A stretch of DNA of 64,000 nt from Candidatus Thorarchaeota archaeon (GTDB lineage: Archaea; Asgardarchaeota; Thorarchaeia; Thorarchaeales; Thorarchaeaceae). A model generated the notes under the pieces. The model saw nothing but the letters and a program-made list of their open reading frames with translations, did no database searches and had not been told where the DNA came from. Both the position numbers and the translations under genes were made by a program. Positions 62,701 to 64,000 of this stretch are shown here, piece after piece. The stretch's first letter is position 1; each line of letters begins with the position of its first letter. The DNA is taken from positions 1 to 64,000 of the forward strand of contig SHMX01000007.1 of the NCBI GenBank assembly GCA_008080745.1. Direction: 5' to 3'.

Positions 62701-64000
62701 ATGCTGATGATGACTTTGACAACGATGGTCTGTCAAATATAGACGAGATTCGTACCTACAACACCAGTGCAACTCAAGCTGATACAGATTCTGATGGTAT
62801 CAAGGATGGCATTGAGATAGATGCTGGTTGGAACGCTACTAATAGTGACACGGATGGAGATGGAATCTTGGATGGGGATGAGGATGTTGACCATGATGGT
62901 GTTGTAGATAAATATGAAACAGACCCTGCTGTTGCAGACACCGACCAAGACGGATTAGATGATGGGGATGAATTGATTTGGGGGTCAAATCCTCTAAATA
63001 ATGACACTGACTCGGATGGTCTTCTCGATGGTATTGAAGTCAATGAACATGGCACAGATCCAACACTGAAAGACTCTGACTCGGATGGATTAGACGATTT
63101 CACAGAGGTGGAGATAACCAAGACTGATCCCAATCTCTCTGACTCCGATGGAGACTCCACGAGCGACTATGATGAAGACAGTGATTCAGATGGTCTCTCA
63201 AATGGCGATGAGATTGACATTTATGACACCTCTCCGGGGGATGCGGATTCAGATGATGATGGACTCTTTGATGGGGCTGAAATTCTGACCTATGGTACTG
63301 ACCCCCTAGAGAAAGACACTGATCAGGATTTACTCACTGATTATGAAGAGATTTCTATCTATGGGACGGATCCTCTATTGACCGATTCCGACGGGGACCA
63401 ATTGTATGATGGATATGAAGTGAAGGACCTTGGCCTCGATCCTGCGAAATACAGTACTTATGATAACGGCACCTCTGACTATGATCTGGATTCGGATTGG
63501 GATGGTCTCTCAAATGGTCTTGAGATATATGGCTACCATTCCAATGCTACCAACAAAGATACCGATGGAGATATGTTACCGGATGGATTCGAGGTCAATG
63601 TCGTAGGCTCCTCACCAACTGACCAAGATACTGACAATGATCAAATCTCCGACTATGACGAATACTATCTTTATGGGACAGATCCCACGGGCACTGACTC
63701 AGATTCTGATGGTTTATCAGATTATTATGAAGTCTACATCTCCGAAACTGTTCCTACCAATTGGGATAGCGATGGGGATCAATTGAGTGATGGTGATGAG
63801 GTTAATGAGTATGGCACAGATCCGAACTCTAGCGACTCCGACTCTGATATGATTTTAGATAAGAAGGAGCTAGATTTGGGGACCGACCCCAATAATAATG
63901 ATACAGATGACGATGGGTTATCTGATTACGATGAATGGAAAATATATGATACTGATCCAACACAGGCTGATGGAGATGGAGATGGGCTAACAGACAAGGA
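59718..64000 (+). CDS. Giant secreted beta-propeller / thrombospondin-type-3 repeat protein, partial
   Basis: This frame starts at ATG 59718, with AAAGGAGG ten bases upstream, and stays open to the right edge (over 1427 codons), so the C-terminus is off-window. Residues 1-24 are a signal peptide ('MKAHHIILTVAVCCVILALQ'). Residues ~50-395 are FG-GAP/PQQ-like propeller blades ('DLDGDTVEEIVVGCDNFRVY', 'DVDLDGKSEVLTGSNGGRLA'). From ~395 the protein is an unbroken array of Asp-rich repeats, 'TDPNDADSDNDNLDDGEE' and variants, the TSP3 calcium-binding type. In calcium these arrays form stiff rods, so a cell-surface stalk or adhesin is likely. It is co-transcribed with the subtilase and ABC genes and is the obvious candidate cargo. 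Confidence 0.88.
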   Translation, partial: MKAHHIILTVAVCCVILALQTPAGTLSNVSIGMDDSPAALSEIAPYQVSIAYSNTTGSQIVDLTLLNLDGDASDETAIVTQNGTLFVFDNDNVKIWQLDIGSTPHVLTTMQADGDSIDEMLIGTEQGILLIAANESVLLNVTLPDPVHAVDTADLDGDTVEEIVVGCDNFRVYAYGLNSTQLWSYTSNGLVRQVHGVDVDLDGKSEVLTGSNGGRLALLRSNGSALWSISSSYRITSLVSADVFDTAEPELFYGTSNGDLFIRWNNGTLLDTQAHNDGISSLVVSDLITGAPLEVIVGTSGGEVRIYNSSLVLKWNKTLAAAIAEIEVSNIGGLSDPQLIASTTGGDLSLYNATGYRVTSYDLFGFAGVMDTGDIDNNGNDEFIVGLNSGQFNIYGRDQDKDGLADARETLIEGTDPNDADSDNDNLDDGEEVLTYETDPNDADSDDDKLSDFAEVITYETDPNDADSDNDLLTDWQEVFLGTDPNTADSDGDLLTDYEENNITATDPNLVDSDDDGTDDAQDDNDGDGLTNIQEVRLTETDPNDPNTDGDELSDYYDDEDGDNLANWKEIQVGSDPLDPDSDSDNLSDGAEVKIWKTSPIDEDTDDDQLTDYEEVMIVHSNPRQADSDEDGLSDYEEYVTYGTNTTNADSDYDGLDDNEEINVYNTDPLNNDTDSDQILDGQEVNVYETDPNSNDTDLDGLSDYDEIFTHETNATNSDTDGDKLSDYAEVVTWGTNATNTDSDSDGISDKFEVDHYPTFDPNDPWSTDPTNNLNDYDYDYDGDNLPNGFEIYFTKTDPTLVDTDGDLIDDDEEDLDLDLLTNYEEYLNGTLPRNQDTDEDGVHDGHEVLVLGTDPLDEDTDDDSISDYDEDFDGDDLSNGIELYITQTLTNDTDTNNNGITDYDDDEDSDNLPNWFEVFMSETDPLYNDTDDDGDYDWEEDPDNDDLTNLEEYNVETDPLNPDTDQDGLTDAEEVNDVGTDPNKSDSDDDGINDADDDFDNDGLSNIDEIRTYNTSATQADTDSDGIKDGIEIDAGWNATNSDTDGDGILDGDEDVDHDGVVDKYETDPAVADTDQDGLDDGDELIWGSNPLNNDTDSDGLLDGIEVNEHGTDPTLKDSDSDGLDDFTEVEITKTDPNLSDSDGDSTSDYDEDSDSDGLSNGDEIDIYDTSPGDADSDDDGLFDGAEILTYGTDPLEKDTDQDLLTDYEEISIYGTDPLLTDSDGDQLYDGYEVKDLGLDPAKYSTYDNGTSDYDLDSDWDGLSNGLEIYGYHSNATNKDTDGDMLPDGFEVNVVGSSPTDQDTDNDQISDYDEYYLYGTDPTGTDSDSDGLSDYYEVYISETVPTNWDSDGDQLSDGDEVNEYGTDPNSSDSDSDMILDKKELDLGTDPNNNDTDDDGLSDYDEWKIYDTDPTQADGDGDGLTDK
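60904..64000 (+). repeat. Coding array of thrombospondin-type-3 calcium-binding repeats
   Basis: About forty consecutive units of roughly 19-30 residues built on 'TDP...DSD.DGL.D..E'. The DNA copies are diverged (synonymous and conservative changes) rather than identical, so this is an old protein-level array and not recent slippage. Periodic GAT/GAC codons give the region its distinctive look. Spacing is broken by longer units ('DDEDGDNLANWKEIQVGS') at intervals. Confidence 0.85.

Noticed and set aside
60473-63160. Minus-strand frames of 68-128 codons in the repeat region
   Set aside because: They mirror the Asp-rich repeats (GAT/GAC read backwards gives Ser/Ile/Val-rich strings) and lie inside one long plus-strand frame with signal peptide and ribosome site.
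60904-64000. Periodic sequence resembling a CRISPR or tandem DNA repeat
   Set aside because: Units are not identical, have no spacers of constant length, and stay in one coding frame with the TSP3 pattern.

Overview
The window reads as a chromosomal segment of an Asgard archaeon, most like Thorarchaeia. Archaeal hallmarks are a four-subunit pyruvate:ferredoxin oxidoreductase, an indolepyruvate oxidoreductase, an Alba-like protein, TATA-type promoters with several near-leaderless starts, and a TGTACA operator like the methanogen TRP box. Asgard hallmarks are a Rab/Ras-like GTPase fused to a beta-propeller, a gelsolin-fold protein with a proline-rich linker, and a tandem pair of putative longin/roadblock-like proteins. 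The Thorarchaeia placement is inference; there is no rRNA in the window. I recognised no tRNA, rRNA or CRISPR array.

Layout. 1-2744: the end of an IS110-type element, a decapitated regulator paralogue and two intact TrmB-like regulators. 2741-8687: DHH phosphoesterase, iorAB, and the propeller-GTPase fusion. 8864-11509: a nitrate/sulfonate/taurine-type ABC importer whose ATPase gene converges on its permease and binding-protein genes. 11622-16484: Alba-like protein, a small zinc/membrane protein, and three tandem NosD-like beta-helix surface proteins. 16572-19591: porGDAB. 19637-28923: thyX, GDPD, a radical SAM enzyme, a tiny Cys protein, a lone Lrp-type ligand domain, the gelsolin-fold protein, a GNAT, galTK, and a membrane protein paired with a MinD/ParA-like ATPase. 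28932-32256: an M23-like peptidase and a large cell-surface protein. 32357-34021: trpB2 behind three phased TGTACA boxes. 34424-40809: hisGDCBHAFI, every junction a 4-nt overlap. 40810-41096: a strong terminator and a two-hairpin element that may be a small RNA. 41097-51252: Vps62-like protein, nadB, the longin-like pair, P5C dehydrogenase, a TPR/zinc-ribbon protein, a DMT transporter and a glycosidase-like protein. 51427-64000 and beyond: one transcription unit of ABC-2 permease, ABC ATPase with a duplicated N-terminal domain, a 1461-residue membrane-anchored subtilase with a possible GldG-like domain, a second ABC ATPase, and a giant secreted propeller plus thrombospondin-type-3-repeat protein that runs off the right edge.

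How the genes work together. Metabolically the window covers pyruvate and aryl-pyruvate oxidation to ferredoxin, histidine synthesis (without hisE and a histidinol-phosphatase here), the indole-to-tryptophan step, galactose entry, aspartate oxidation for NAD, and proline/glutamate catabolism. The most unusual parts are the GTPase fusion, whose order (seven-blade propeller, Ig/ear-like domain, GTPase) recalls BBSome/coat subunits plus their recruiting GTPase, and the ABC/subtilase/giant-surface-protein operon, which looks like an undescribed cell-surface export and processing system.

The genome is compact. Three convergent pairs (2741-2744, 6378-6381, 45619-45622) end in interlocked stop codons sharing 4 bp, and many starts are GTG or TTG placed behind clear Shine-Dalgarno sequences.
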